From NCBI RefSeq assembly GCF_001484605.1, contig NZ_CP013747.1:1550001-1614000 (forward strand): a DNA stretch of 64,000 bases, read 5' to 3'. This document shows positions 16,348 to 25,529 of the stretch, one piece after another. This DNA is from Pseudarthrobacter sulfonivorans (GTDB lineage Bacteria > Actinomycetota > Actinomycetes > Actinomycetales > Micrococcaceae). Both the position numbers and the translations under genes were made by a program. Positions within the stretch are counted from its first letter, which is position 1. Each line of letters starts with the position of its first letter. A model generated the notes under the pieces. That model was not told the DNA's origin. It made no database searches and saw nothing but the letters and a program-made list of their open reading frames with translations.

Positions 16348-17088
16348 ATGGCCACTTCGCACTCCATGACCAACAACCTTCCCCAACTGACCCACCCGGA
16401 CGGCTCCCCCATCCGCGCCCTGGTGGTTGACGACGAACCCAGCCTTTCCGAGCTCATGAGCATGGGGCTGCGCATGGCCGGCTGGTCTGTTGCCGTGGCT
16501 TCGGACGGCCCGGAGGCCGTCAAGCTTGCCAAGGAGTTCCGCCCGGACGTCCTGGTACTGGACGTGATGCTGCCAGGGTTCGACGGCGTTGAGCTGCTGG
16601 GCAGGATCCGCGCCTTCGCGCCCGAGGTACCTGCGCTTTTCCTGACTGCCAAGGACGCTGTCCAGGACAGGATCGTGGGCCTGGCGGCCGGCGGGGACGA
16701 CTACGTGACCAAGCCGTTCAGCATGGAAGAGGTCCTGCTGCGGCTGCACCGCCTGGTCCAGCGCTCCGGCGTTGCCGCGATGGACACTGCCGAACTTGTG
16801 GTGGGCGATCTTATCCTCAACATCGACACCCGCGAAGTGACCCGTGCGGGCGACGCCCTCCAGCTCACCGCCACCCAGTTCGAGCTGCTCCGGTACCTCA
16901 TGGAGAACCCCAAACGCGTCATCAGCAAAGCCCAGATCCTGGACCGCGTCTGGAACTATGACTTCGGCGGCCAGGCCAACATTGTGGAGCTCTACATCTC
17001 CTACCTGCGCAAGAAAGTGGATGCAGTGCACCCGCCCATGATCCATACCGTGCGGGGCGCCGGCTACGTCATCAAGCCGGCTGAGTAG
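16348..17088 (+). CDS. two-component response regulator, OmpR family
   Basis: This 246-residue protein has a receiver domain (about 25-140) with acidic pocket DDE, phospho-acceptor Asp in VLDVMLPGFDG, conserved Thr/Lys in LTAKD and DYVTKPF, followed by a PhoB-type winged helix (about 155-245; LTATQFELLRYLMENP, VELYISYLRKKV and HTVRGAGYVIK). It is seven bases upstream of the sensor kinase, so the two form one operon. It resembles mycobacterial TrcR/PrrA-class regulators, but the stimulus is unknown. Confidence 0.94.
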   Translation: MATSHSMTNNLPQLTHPDGSPIRALVVDDEPSLSELMSMGLRMAGWSVAVASDGPEAVKLAKEFRPDVLVLDVMLPGFDGVELLGRIRAFAPEVPALFLTAKDAVQDRIVGLAAGGDDYVTKPFSMEEVLLRLHRLVQRSGVAAMDTAELVVGDLILNIDTREVTRAGDALQLTATQFELLRYLMENPKRVISKAQILDRVWNYDFGGQANIVELYISYLRKKVDAVHPPMIHTVRGAGYVIKPAE

Positions 17089-17095
17089 CAGCTCC

Positions 17096-18649
17096 ATGTC
17101 CTCGCCGCGAGCAACCCCAGCACCAGCCCGGAGCTGGCTGAAACCGGACACCTGGCATCTGCGCACGCGCCTGATCCTGTTGGCCATGGCCCTGCTGGTG
17201 GCCATCTGCGGCGCCGTGGGGCTGTTCAGTTACGCGTCCATGGATTCCTTTCTCACCGGGCAACTGGATCAACAGCTGAGCCAGGCCGCCAAACGCTCGA
17301 ACGATCCGGGCCGCCCGCCCCTGGGCGGATTCAACGGCAGGCCGGACCCGCTTGACTCCCGCGGGCAGAGTGTCGGAACGCTGAATGCGCGGATCCTGGA
17401 CGGCCAGATCCCCAGTGGCGGTTTCCTGGACTCGGACACCACGCGCCTGGCCCTCGACGCCGAGGACAAGCAGACCCTGCTGGCGCTGACGCAGTACGGC
17501 CTTCCCGTGAACCGCTCGCTGTCCAACGGGGATTACCGGATTGTGGCCGTGCAAACCGGCTACGGCGATGTCCTTGTCACGGGCCTTCCGCTCGCCGCGA
17601 AGGAGAGCACGCTGGCATCGCTTGTGTGGACCTTTGTGTTTGTCTCCTTGGGCGGCCTGGCGCTGATCGGACTGGCGGGAACCGTGCTGATCCGGCGCAC
17701 CATGAAGCCTCTGGAGCAGCTTTCCGAGGTTGCAACCCGGGTGGCCCGGCTCCCTCTGGACGCGGGCGAGGTGGCACTCGCGGTGCGCGTCCCGCCGTCG
17801 AACTCCAATCCCGGAACCGAAGTGGGCAGCGTAGGGCACGCCCTCAATCTGATGCTGGACAACGTCGCCAACGCACTCGAGGCGCGGCAGCGGAGCGAGA
17901 CCAAGGTGCGGCAGTTTGTTGCCGACGCTTCCCATGAGCTGCGCACCCCGCTGACCGCCATCCGCGGGTACACGGAGCTGATGCGGATGACCGAGGACTT
18001 CACGCCGGACGGCCGGAAATCCCTGGCCCGGGTCCAAAGCCAGTCCGAACGCATGACCACCCTGGTGGAGGATCTGCTCCTGCTTGCCCGGCTCGATGAG
18101 GGCCAGCCCCTGAAGCTCAGCGAAGTAGACCTCACACAACTCGTGATCGAAACCGTCAGTGACGAGAAGGTCATCGCCCCGGACCACCACTGGCGCCTTG
18201 AACTGCCTGACGAGCCGCTCGCCGTCACGGGTGATGGGTCCCAACTGCGTCAGGTGCTTGTCAACCTGCTCTCCAATGCGCGCAAGCACACGCCACCGGG
18301 GACCACGGTGGTCACCGCTGTCACGAAGTCTGCCAATGGCGGCGCAGCGGTGACGGTAACGGACGACGGCGGGGGCATCCCTGCGGAATTCGTTGACCAC
18401 GTTTTCTCCCGGTTTGCCCGCGCAGACGCGGCGCGCAAGGGTACGGCGCCGGCCTCGGGCGCCGGGGCGTCCGAAGGCACTAGCGGCTTGGGCCTGTCCA
18501 TTGTCCAGTCGATCATGGAGGCCCACGGCGGGAGCGTGGAAGTGACATCGCGGGCCGGACGGACGGAGTTCGCGTTACTCTTCCCTGCCGGCGCGCTGGC
18601 GCGACCCACTGACACCCGAGCCCAGCAAGGCGACACACCGTCGTCGTGA
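17096..18649 (+). CDS. two-component sensor histidine kinase
   Basis: This 517-residue membrane kinase has two membrane segments (about 25-48 and 180-202), a roughly 130-residue extracytoplasmic sensor between them, a HAMP linker, a HisKA domain with the phospho-acceptor His in FVADASHELRTPLTAIRGY (near residue 283), and a HATPase_c domain with N-box NLLSNARKHTP, G1 VTDDGGGIP and G2 TSGLGLSIVQSI. It is coupled to the preceding response regulator. The sensor region has no domain I recognise. Confidence 0.94.
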   Translation: MSSPRATPAPARSWLKPDTWHLRTRLILLAMALLVAICGAVGLFSYASMDSFLTGQLDQQLSQAAKRSNDPGRPPLGGFNGRPDPLDSRGQSVGTLNARILDGQIPSGGFLDSDTTRLALDAEDKQTLLALTQYGLPVNRSLSNGDYRIVAVQTGYGDVLVTGLPLAAKESTLASLVWTFVFVSLGGLALIGLAGTVLIRRTMKPLEQLSEVATRVARLPLDAGEVALAVRVPPSNSNPGTEVGSVGHALNLMLDNVANALEARQRSETKVRQFVADASHELRTPLTAIRGYTELMRMTEDFTPDGRKSLARVQSQSERMTTLVEDLLLLARLDEGQPLKLSEVDLTQLVIETVSDEKVIAPDHHWRLELPDEPLAVTGDGSQLRQVLVNLLSNARKHTPPGTTVVTAVTKSANGGAAVTVTDDGGGIPAEFVDHVFSRFARADAARKGTAPASGAGASEGTSGLGLSIVQSIMEAHGGSVEVTSRAGRTEFALLFPAGALARPTDTRAQQGDTPSS

Positions 18650-18729
18650 TTCCTGTTACCAAAATGTGACTTAAGCTTCCAGCTCCTGTAGCGTCGATGA
18701 GGTGTGGTTCCCGTTTGGGCCGCATATCC

Positions 18730-18904
18730 GGATGACGCCAAGCTCTGCCGCTTCCCGGATTCCGTTTTCAGAGGCAGAGGCGGGGGACCCACCGTCCCGG
18801 GCACCAAGTGCCCTTTGGGGTTAAGCCAACACGTGATTGTGCCGTGTGGCCGGATGCCCTCATCCGAACCCGACAGCTAACTCCGCAGGTGTGAGAGGCG
18901 ATCC
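18730..18904 (+). ncRNA. c-di-AMP riboswitch (ydaO/yuaA class)
   Basis: The 5' leader of the following gene carries the conserved ydaO-class blocks in order: CTCTGCCGCTTCC, a GAGGCGGGGGACCCACCG segment, GGGGTTAAGCC, and the highly conserved 3' block AACCCGACAGCTAACTCCGC. Closing stem partners GGATgacGCC (18730-18739) and GGCGATCC (18897-18904) are present. Actinobacterial members usually precede resuscitation-promoting or other cell-wall lytic genes, as here. The 3' strand of the closing stem contains the GAGAGG ribosome site of the next gene, so translational control is possible. Confidence 0.88.
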
Positions 18905-18907
18905 ATC

Positions 18908-19636
18908 ATGTCTGAATTCAAGGTAGAACCGCGCCCGCAGGGCGACAACAAGTCCGATAGCCACCGCAAGCAGACCCGCTTCGGCGCAGCTATGTCCCCA
19001 CTTTCCAAGGCCGCCCGGATTCCCTCCGTGGGCAAGCGCGTCGCGGTGTTCGCCACCGCGTGCGCCCTGTTGGTCGGTGTAAGCGCCGCAGCACACGCTT
19101 CCGAGTCGGCCTCGCTTGCGGCCAGCGCCAACCAGGCCGCCGAAGAAGAGAACGCCCAGTCGAAGCTCAGCTTCGAAGCGGCTGAGATCCAGGCCCCGGC
19201 CACTCCGGAAGCGGCTCCGGCTGAAATCAACGTCGCGCCCCAGGCCGCCGATCCGGCACCTGCCCCGGCACCGGAACCCGCTGCCGCTCCTGCTCCGGCC
19301 CCCGAGCCTGCCCCTGTTGTGGCCGTCAACGATCCCGCAGGAGCCCAGGCGTACGCGGCGGGGCAGCTGGCAACCTACGGCTGGTCCGCTGACCAGATGC
19401 AGTGCCTGCAGACGCTGTGGACCAAGGAATCCGACTGGACCACCACGGCCACCAACGCCAGCAGCGGCGCGTACGGCATCGTCCAGTCATTGCCCGCTGA
19501 GAAGATGGCGAGCGCCGGCGCGGACTACGTCACCAACTACCGCACGCAGATCAACTGGGGCCTGAACTACATCCAGGAGCGCTACCAGTCACCGTGCGGC
19601 GCGCTGAACTTCCACTTGTCGCACAACTGGTACTAG
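18908..19636 (+). CDS. secreted lytic transglycosylase-like cell-wall protein
   Basis: This 242-residue protein has a basic N-terminal extension, a hydrophobic export segment (about 43-65, VAVFATACALLVGVSAAAHA), a Pro/Ala-rich linker (about 95-140) and a C-terminal transglycosylase-like domain (about 150-242) with the putative catalytic Glu in LWTKESDW and the motif SSGAYGIVQSLPA. It is probably exported and cleaves peptidoglycan, in the Rpf/SLT-like group. A c-di-AMP riboswitch immediately precedes it, linking wall remodelling to c-di-AMP as in other actinobacteria. The two Cys in the domain may form a disulfide. Confidence 0.88.
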   Translation: MSEFKVEPRPQGDNKSDSHRKQTRFGAAMSPLSKAARIPSVGKRVAVFATACALLVGVSAAAHASESASLAASANQAAEEENAQSKLSFEAAEIQAPATPEAAPAEINVAPQAADPAPAPAPEPAAAPAPAPEPAPVVAVNDPAGAQAYAAGQLATYGWSADQMQCLQTLWTKESDWTTTATNASSGAYGIVQSLPAEKMASAGADYVTNYRTQINWGLNYIQERYQSPCGALNFHLSHNWY

Positions 19637-19672
19637 GCCGACTGAGCGGCGCCGGCGGCTGGCGTCGCTGAG

Positions 19673-19707
19673 CTGCGCCGGCGGATCACGAAAGCGATCC
19701 GCCGGCG
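19673..19707. terminator. bidirectional stem-loop between convergent genes
   Basis: The stem CGCCGGCGGATC / GATCCGCCGGCG with a short ACGAAAGC loop sits between the transglycosylase stop and the HAD gene stop. No T-run is visible. Confidence 0.6.
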
Positions 19708-20406
19708 TCAAAGCCGGAAAGAAATGAGCTGCCGTCCCGCGGCGTCCGTTTCCACGGAGGCGGTCACGGCACGGTAATCCGCGATATGCAGCACGCCTGC
19801 CGGCAGCTCGCCCGCATTGGGACCCACGGCCACCGTCCGGATACCGGCGGCAACGCCTGCCGCGATTCCGGCGGGCGCATCCTCGAACACCACGGCGTCC
19901 TCCGGATTGACGCCCAGCAGACCGGCGGCCATCAGATAGCCTTCCGGGTGCGGCTTGCCCCGTGTGACCAGGTCCGCCGTCACGGCCGTGGCCGGCATGT
20001 CCAGCCCGGCAGCGTCCATGCGGATGTCCGCCAGGGTCCTGTCCGCTGAAGTCACCAGCGCCACTGCCTGGGCCGGGAGGCTGCGAAGCAGGTCGGCAGC
20101 CCCCGGCAACGCGATGATACCGGCTGTCCGCACCCGTTCCATGGCGCCCAGTTCCGCAGTGAGCGCTACGACGTCGGCTCCCTCCGGCGCGAACCGGCGT
20201 ACGGTATCGGCAGCCTGGACGCCGTGCGAAGTGCGCAGGATTTCGGCGATGTCCAGGCCGTACCGGGCCGCGAATTCTCCCCAGACCTCCTCCACTACTG
20301 CCGTGGAGTCCACCAGTGTGCCGTCCATATCGAAAAGAACGGCCCGGCAGGTCAGTGTTCGTGTGGCGGCAGGTGCTCGTGTGGCGGCAGGTGTGGGGAT
20401 GTTCAT
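19708..20406 (-). CDS. HAD-family phosphatase (sugar-phosphate phosphatase/phosphoglucomutase-like)
   Basis: This 232-residue protein has HAD motif I FDMDGTLVDS (nucleophile Asp), motif II VTSAD, motif III Lys in TRGKPHPEGY and motif IV VFEDAPAGIAAG, with the helical cap between I and II typical of the beta-phosphoglucomutase/GPP subgroup. The substrate is probably a small sugar phosphate; the sequence does not say which. The first 17 residues contain an APAATRAPAATR duplication. Confidence 0.88.
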   Translation of the reverse strand: MNIPTPAATRAPAATRTLTCRAVLFDMDGTLVDSTAVVEEVWGEFAARYGLDIAEILRTSHGVQAADTVRRFAPEGADVVALTAELGAMERVRTAGIIALPGAADLLRSLPAQAVALVTSADRTLADIRMDAAGLDMPATAVTADLVTRGKPHPEGYLMAAGLLGVNPEDAVVFEDAPAGIAAGVAAGIRTVAVGPNAGELPAGVLHIADYRAVTASVETDAAGRQLISFRL

Positions 20407-20451
20407 GCTGCCTATTTTGCCTTAGCCGTCGCGACCCCAGGCGCCGCGCCC

Positions 20452-20826
20452 TTAGGCGTCACGGCCCGGGATGTACTGCACCGCCCACTTGTTTCCGTCG
20501 GGATCCGCGAAATAGACGAAGTGCCCCCAGGCCTGGATGTCTATGTCGCTGACCTCCACACCGTTGCCCTTGAGGTGGTCGTGGGCAGCCTGGATGTCGC
20601 TGACCACCATCTGCAGGCTTGGGGCCGTACCCGGAGGGGCGTCATTGAGGCCCTCGCCAATACAGATGGAGCAGGCGGATCCCGGCGGGGTCAGCTGGAC
20701 GAAGCGGATGCCATCCATGGGCCGCTCGTCGAAATCCGGGTTGAATCCAACTTTGTTGACGTAGAAATCCTTGGCGCGGTCAACGTCGGATACGGGCACA
20801 AAAACGAGTTCAAGTTTCCAGTCCAT
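20452..20826 (-). CDS. VOC-family (glyoxalase-like) protein
   Basis: This 124-residue protein has the paired beta-alpha-beta-beta-beta modules of the vicinal oxygen chelate superfamily (LELVFVPVSDVDRAKDFY start and HFVYFADPDGNKWAVQY end). Members include glyoxalase I, dioxygenases and resistance proteins; the activity here is unknown. It stands alone between the HAD and upp genes on the same strand. Confidence 0.85.
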   Translation of the reverse strand: MDWKLELVFVPVSDVDRAKDFYVNKVGFNPDFDERPMDGIRFVQLTPPGSACSICIGEGLNDAPPGTAPSLQMVVSDIQAAHDHLKGNGVEVSDIDIQAWGHFVYFADPDGNKWAVQYIPGRDA

Positions 20827-20888
20827 GCGCCACAGGCTAACGGCGGCGGCAGGAAAGCGGAAGACTTGAATCCTTGAGCAGCCCCGTC

Positions 20889-21524
20889 CTAGCCGGCGAT
20901 GCCGTACAGGCGGTCTCCGGCGTCGCCCAGCCCGGGAACGATGTAGGACTTCTCGTCGAGCCGTTCGTCAATGGAGGCCAGCACGATGGTGACGTTGGCC
21001 TCGGCCAGTTCCTCTTCGAGCTTGGCCAGGCCTTCCGGCGCGGCCAGGAGGCAAATGCACGTGACGTCGGAGGCTCCGCGCTTGAACAGGAACTTGATGG
21101 CTTCGCGCAGGGTTCCGCCGGTGGCAAGCATCGGATCCAGCACAAAGATCTGCCGGTCCGTCAGGTTCTCCGGGAGCCGCTCCGCGTAGGTGATGATGTC
21201 CAGGGTTTCCTCATCGCGGGCCATGCCCAGGAAGCCCACCTCAGCGGTGGGGACCAGCTTGGTCATGCCCTCGAGCATGCCGAGCCCGGCGCGCAGGATG
21301 GGAACCACCAGAGGCGTGGGCTTGGTGAAAGCGGTGCCCACTGTGGTGCTGACCGGCGTCTCGATGGTGACCGGCTGGGTGCGGACCTCACGGGTGGCTT
21401 CGTAGGCCAGTAGGGTCACCAGCTCTTCCGTCAGCTGCCGGAAGACCGGTGACGGAGTGTTCTTGTCCCGCAGGACGGTGAGCTTATGGGCGACCAGCGG
21501 GTGGTCCACAACGAGAGTGCGCAT
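20889..21524 (-). CDS. upp: uracil phosphoribosyltransferase
   Basis: This 211-residue salvage enzyme makes UMP from uracil and PRPP. The PRPP-binding loop [12 protein letters not shown] and the C-terminal uracil-binding region [13 protein letters not shown] are present, and the length matches bacterial Upp exactly. It is divergent from nothing close and lies 42 bases downstream of the PAP2 gene on the same strand. Confidence 0.96.
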   Translation of the reverse strand: MRTLVVDHPLVAHKLTVLRDKNTPSPVFRQLTEELVTLLAYEATREVRTQPVTIETPVSTTVGTAFTKPTPLVVPILRAGLGMLEGMTKLVPTAEVGFLGMARDEETLDIITYAERLPENLTDRQIFVLDPMLATGGTLREAIKFLFKRGASDVTCICLLAAPEGLAKLEEELAEANVTIVLASIDERLDEKSYIVPGLGDAGDRLYGIAG

Positions 21525-21566
21525 GCGTCAAAACTATCACCCGCGCGGGCAGCGTCCGGCCGGGAA

Positions 21567-22322
21567 TCAGCTCGACGGATCGTCCCGCAGGGCGGGGTGT
21601 TCGAACGTGGGGGCCGGGCCCGCGTGCTCCCGTTTCCGCAGCACGTGGAACAGCCGGTGCGCCAGGATCACCATTCCCACCCAGGCAAGGCCAAGGAACC
21701 AGCCGGCCATCACATCCGTCAGCCAGTGGTGGCCCAGGAACACCCTGCTCAGGCCCATCGCGATGAAGAAGATCACCCCGGCGGTGATGGCCGTGATGCG
21801 CGCCCACAGCATCTCGAACTGAAGGCACATCACGTACACCAGGACACCGATCACCACCGTCGTGTTCAGGGTGTGGCCGCTGGGGAAGGACGGCGAAGTC
21901 TCGTACGGCGGGACCGCTTCGGAATGGTCCGGGCGGGTGCGGCCCACCAGCCGCTTGCCCACCGTCGTTGCCAGTGTGGAGACGGCCGCTGCGCCGCCCA
22001 CCAGGATGATGGGCCGCCAAGTCCGGCTCAGGAACGTGAGCCAGGCCGTCAGGATGCTCGCCAGAATGGGCATGCCGATGCCCCCGCCGATGTTGGTAAA
22101 TGCCGTTACTCCGGCGGACAGCGCGGGGCTACGCAATTCCTGGGACAGTTCCAGCGCGGGCAGGTCCAGGGCGGCCAGTCCCTCTTCGTCCACCACGTTG
22201 TTATAAACCTCGGCGCCCAGCAGTGCCATGGTCATCACCAGTGCTCCCCCCACCAGCATCGTGATCCACAGCGCGGCATATGGTTTGAACCATTGGCCCA
22301 GACGGTCCATGAATCTGTCCAC
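21567..22322 (-). CDS. PAP2-family membrane phosphatase
   Basis: This 251-residue integral membrane protein carries the three PAP2 motifs: KRLVGRTRP, FPSGH and SRVFLGHHWLTD. It has about six membrane segments. Likely substrates are isoprenoid or phosphatidyl phosphates at the outer face of the membrane. The start ATG lies 60 bases from the divergent tadA. Confidence 0.92.
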   Translation of the reverse strand: MDRFMDRLGQWFKPYAALWITMLVGGALVMTMALLGAEVYNNVVDEEGLAALDLPALELSQELRSPALSAGVTAFTNIGGGIGMPILASILTAWLTFLSRTWRPIILVGGAAAVSTLATTVGKRLVGRTRPDHSEAVPPYETSPSFPSGHTLNTTVVIGVLVYVMCLQFEMLWARITAITAGVIFFIAMGLSRVFLGHHWLTDVMAGWFLGLAWVGMVILAHRLFHVLRKREHAGPAPTFEHPALRDDPSS

Positions 22323-22382
22323 GATGCCTCCCCGGCGTCAATGCTTTGTAGGCTGGATATCCTTCGAAACTATCATTGAGCC

Positions 22383-22889
22383 ATGGTCGCCGCAGAAAAG
22401 AACCACCTCGAATGGATGGGTCTTGCCCTGGACGAAGCCCGGCGCGCGCTGGCCACCGAGGACGTGCCCATCGGCGCGGTAGTAATTGGGCCCGACGGCG
22501 CCGTGCTGGGTTCCGGACGGAACCAGCGGGAAGAGCTGGGAGACCCGACTGCCCACGCGGAGGTGGTGGCCATCCGGCAGGCGGCTGACCGGTTGCGTGC
22601 CTTGTCCAAGCTCGACGGCGGCACCGGGGACGGCTGGCGGCTGGCCGACTGCACGCTCGTGGTGACTCTGGAGCCGTGCGCCATGTGCGCCGGCGCGGTG
22701 GTCCTGGCCAGGATTCCCCGCGTGGTCTTCGGTGCCTGGGATGAGAAAGCCGGAGCGGCGGGCTCGGTATTCGATATCCTCCGCGAGCGCCGGCTCAACC
22801 ACTGGGTTGAGGTGTACGGCGGGGTCAGGGAAGAGGAGTGCGGAGCGATCCTCAGGGACTTCTTCGCAGTGCACCGCAGCCAGCTGTGA
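22383..22889 (+). CDS. tadA: tRNA adenosine-34 deaminase
   Basis: This 168-residue zinc deaminase has the catalytic HAE in PTAHAEVVAIRQA and the zinc ligands PCAMCAGA. DEKAGAAGSVFD is the TadA-type substrate loop. It converts the wobble adenosine of tRNA-Arg(ACG) to inosine, and that tRNA is encoded at 5971 in this window. An ATG right after ATTGAGCC is used, with no strong ribosome site. A 15-base tandem duplication (CTGTGACGGGTCGTG) starts at the stop codon. Confidence 0.93.
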   Translation: MVAAEKNHLEWMGLALDEARRALATEDVPIGAVVIGPDGAVLGSGRNQREELGDPTAHAEVVAIRQAADRLRALSKLDGGTGDGWRLADCTLVVTLEPCAMCAGAVVLARIPRVVFGAWDEKAGAAGSVFDILRERRLNHWVEVYGGVREEECGAILRDFFAVHRSQL

Positions 22890-22969
22890 CGGGTCGTGCT
22901 GTGACGGGTCGTAGGGGGCTGCAATTCGTCTCGGGCCTGCTGTAGCGCTCTCACCTGCCTGCACGACTC

Positions 22970-24268
22970 TCAGCCTGCGGCATCCAGGGCGTCGATCCTG
23001 TCCTGGCGCGAGGCCGGCGAGTCCAGGCTGAACGAGCGGAAGTCCCCCAGCTCGTCCCGGATCCAGGCCTCTACCTCGGCGATGCGCCGGGATACTGCGG
23101 GTGTGGCCCCGTCAAAGAGCCAATAGGCAATCCGTGATTTCCCGGGATCGTATTGCCACAGCCCGATGATCCGGCCGCGGTCGAAGATGGGATGATCCGG
23201 CAGGTCAGCCTGCAACGCCAACGTGGACCCCAGGACCTGCTTACCCTTGTCCTGCTCGGCAAACAGATCCCCCGAGTTCCTGCGGAGCAGGACCAACGAA
23301 TCCGTGCCGGCCAGCAGCTGAATCTGTTCCTCCGCCGGCGCCTCGAACGACGCAAGCCGCCCGACGTCGTCGGGCATCATCCACAGCACCTCACCGTTGG
23401 CGGTGGGAACCTCCACCGCCCCAGTGGCGGCCAACGCTGCCTTCGTGTGGGCCAGGGTGAACCCGGTGAACCATTGCGACTGCTTGACCGTGGCGCCGCC
23501 AGTCCAGCCGAGATAGCGCTGCAGCAGGAGGCTGCGGGCGGCTTCGTCGTCCATGGCGGTGGGCGGCAAACCCCACAGTGTGTAGGCGTAGCGCTGCTGA
23601 TCCAGCCGGCCGTTGGCGGGCACGCGCCGGATCCGGCCGTCCGCCTGGAGGAGGCCCAAGGCCGTGGGCAACGTGGTGGCCGCGCCCTTCTTTTTGCCCT
23701 CCTCGCCGAGGTTCCGGACCGAATCGCCCAGGAGATCCTTGAGCTGTTTGGGGTCCAGCGGGTGGCCGGCCTCGGCGAGGGCGTGGAGGATCTCCTCCTC
23801 CAGCAGCGTGATCTCGCCGCGCTCGACGCCCATTCTTGCCAGCACACGGAACGGCGCCACGGCAGCGTCCCGGCCAATCTGGAGGCCCCACGCGAAGTCC
23901 TCCTGTCCCAGCACATAGGTGCAGCCGCGGGCGGTGGGCAGCTCATGGATGTTCAGCGACAGGACGTCGGCATCCGCCCGCTCACGGCTAGTGCCGGCGC
24001 GGGCAAAGAGCGTGAGGTACGGGTTGGCGCCGCCGACGGAACGGGCCCAGCCCGCTCTGCTAAACACGTCGGCGGCATCCGCGCCCTGGAATGTGCCGTC
24101 GAGGCCCTGCTTGTGCCAGGCCCATGCCCTGAGGAGCTCCGGAGTGAGCACCTGAGGATCCGGGGCATCTTGGCTCGGGGCATCTTGGCTGAAGGATTGT
24201 GGGGTCACGGCTTGGGGGATCACAGCTTGGGGGGTCAATACGGCGGCGGAGGTCGGCAGCGTGGTCAT
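22970..24268 (-). CDS. winged-helix DNA-binding domain protein (HTH_42/AlkZ-related)
   Basis: This 432-residue protein resembles the HTH_42 superfamily that includes the DNA glycosylases AlkZ and YcaQ (tandem winged helices, ending in IIGLWQYDPGKSRIAYWLFDG). I cannot find the QxQ or QxD catalytic motif near the N-terminus, so glycosylase activity is doubtful. The first 35 residues are a repetitive PQAVxPQ / SQDAPSQDAP tract encoded by short direct repeats. Its ATG is three bases after the glycosyltransferase stop, so it is the last gene of that cassette. Confidence 0.75.
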   Translation of the reverse strand: MTTLPTSAAVLTPQAVIPQAVTPQSFSQDAPSQDAPDPQVLTPELLRAWAWHKQGLDGTFQGADAADVFSRAGWARSVGGANPYLTLFARAGTSRERADADVLSLNIHELPTARGCTYVLGQEDFAWGLQIGRDAAVAPFRVLARMGVERGEITLLEEEILHALAEAGHPLDPKQLKDLLGDSVRNLGEEGKKKGAATTLPTALGLLQADGRIRRVPANGRLDQQRYAYTLWGLPPTAMDDEAARSLLLQRYLGWTGGATVKQSQWFTGFTLAHTKAALAATGAVEVPTANGEVLWMMPDDVGRLASFEAPAEEQIQLLAGTDSLVLLRRNSGDLFAEQDKGKQVLGSTLALQADLPDHPIFDRGRIIGLWQYDPGKSRIAYWLFDGATPAVSRRIAEVEAWIRDELGDFRSFSLDSPASRQDRIDALDAAG

Positions 24269-24271
24269 GGC

Positions 24272-25525
24272 TTATTGTCCACCGGCCGTACGCGCAGCGG
24301 TAGGCATCCCCTCGGCGGAGATTTCTTCAGTGGGCGATTTGGCATGAGGCGTTTTAGCAGGCGTGCCGAGGATTTCCAGGATGTTCCGGGCGGTGGAGTC
24401 CCAGCCGGGCAGCCGTTCCCGTGCCGCCAGGGCAACGGAACGCCAGCCGGCGCGGAGGGATTCGTCCACCAGCCACTGCCGGATCACGGCAGCGAGCACG
24501 TCCGCGTGGTGGTCTTCAGGTCCGTTGCCACGAGGTGCGTCGCCTTCGGGTCCGGCGAGTCCGACGGCGGCACCTGGCACCGCAGATGTCCCGCCATCAC
24601 GTTCACCACCACGCTCGCCGTCCGGTCTTCCCGCGAGCCTGCCGGCAAGTCTCCCGGCGAGTCTCCCGGCGAGGCCCAGCGCGTCCACGGCGCCGGTTCC
24701 CTCCCTCACGATGACGGGAATGCCGTGGGCCAGCGATTCCGTCACCACAAGCCCAAAGGCTTCGGCCCGCGACACAAGAAGGCTCAGGTCTGTCCGGTTC
24801 CATTCGTTCGCCAGTTCGGTCCCGGTGAGCTGGCCGGTCACGCGCACCCTGTCCTCCATTCCAGAGGAGGCAATGGCTGCCCGGACCTGTGCCGCATAGG
24901 CGGGATCGGCGTCGTACGTTCCTACCAGGGAGGCTGTCCAGGCGAGGTCCTGGAGCCGGCCCAGCGCGGCCACGGTCAGCAACTGGTCCTTGTTGGGCAG
25001 CAGCGCGGCCACCGCAATGATGTGGGGCGGGGCCGAACCTGACGCCACCGGTGCCGCGTCCGTCCCGGGCAAGACAACCCGGCTGGCGCGGAGCCCGTGC
25101 TTTTCTGCCGCCGAGGCCGCTGCGGACGAACTGGTGCAGATCACTCCGGCGGCCGCCCGCAGTGCCCGCCCCTCGCCGTCGGGGTGGCTGGGCGACGGCA
25201 TATGCTGCAGGACCCAGGTGTGTTGTCCGGCGGCCGCGGCGTACTCCAGTTCGCCAGGCGCACCGCACGCAATCAGCCCGTCCACGAGGGTGACCGTTTC
25301 CGGGGTGATGTCCGCCTGCGGGGGGTCCGACCTTGGGTCCCAGGCGCCCAGCAGGCCGCCCAGCCGCCGTCGGTCTCCAGCGCTGGCGTCAGGCCACGAA
25401 CCTTCCACCGCCAGCATCTCCACGGCAACCCCCAACGATCTCAGGCCTAGGGTGAGCCGCGCGTTGTAGACATTGCCGCCGGAGTTGTGGCGGATATTGG
25501 CGGGGACCAGGAACCTGACCAACAT
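24272..25525 (-). CDS. glycosyltransferase family 4 (GT-B fold)
   Basis: This 417-residue cytosolic protein has a GT-B layout: the acceptor-side N-terminal half opens with VRFLVPANIRHNSGGN, and the donor-side motif SRAEAFGLVVTESLAHGIPVIV contains the GT4 E-x7-E signature. I chose ATG 25525 because the upstream frame is not protein-like and the ATG follows the TGA of the pterin-synthase-like gene by a few bases. A low-complexity insert, LAGRLAGRLAGR encoded by 12-base tandem repeats, sits near residue 285. Donor and acceptor are unknown; the context suggests a pterin-like or other small acceptor. Confidence 0.87.
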   Translation of the reverse strand: MLVRFLVPANIRHNSGGNVYNARLTLGLRSLGVAVEMLAVEGSWPDASAGDRRRLGGLLGAWDPRSDPPQADITPETVTLVDGLIACGAPGELEYAAAAGQHTWVLQHMPSPSHPDGEGRALRAAAGVICTSSSAAASAAEKHGLRASRVVLPGTDAAPVASGSAPPHIIAVAALLPNKDQLLTVAALGRLQDLAWTASLVGTYDADPAYAAQVRAAIASSGMEDRVRVTGQLTGTELANEWNRTDLSLLVSRAEAFGLVVTESLAHGIPVIVREGTGAVDALGLAGRLAGRLAGRLAGRPDGERGGERDGGTSAVPGAAVGLAGPEGDAPRGNGPEDHHADVLAAVIRQWLVDESLRAGWRSVALAARERLPGWDSTARNILEILGTPAKTPHAKSPTEEISAEGMPTAARTAGGQ

Positions 25526-25529
25526 GGGA

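Noticed and set aside
15749..16430. Several short frames in the 15.7-16.4 kb spacer considered as small genes
   Set aside because: They overlap each other on both strands, lack ribosome sites and contain no recognisable domain.
22970..24268. Winged-helix protein considered as an active AlkZ/YcaQ interstrand-crosslink glycosylase
   Set aside because: The N-terminal QxQ/QxD catalytic motif could not be found.
23153..25042. 629-codon plus-strand frame opposite the winged-helix and GT4 genes
   Set aside because: Shadow frame crossing two well-supported minus-strand genes.
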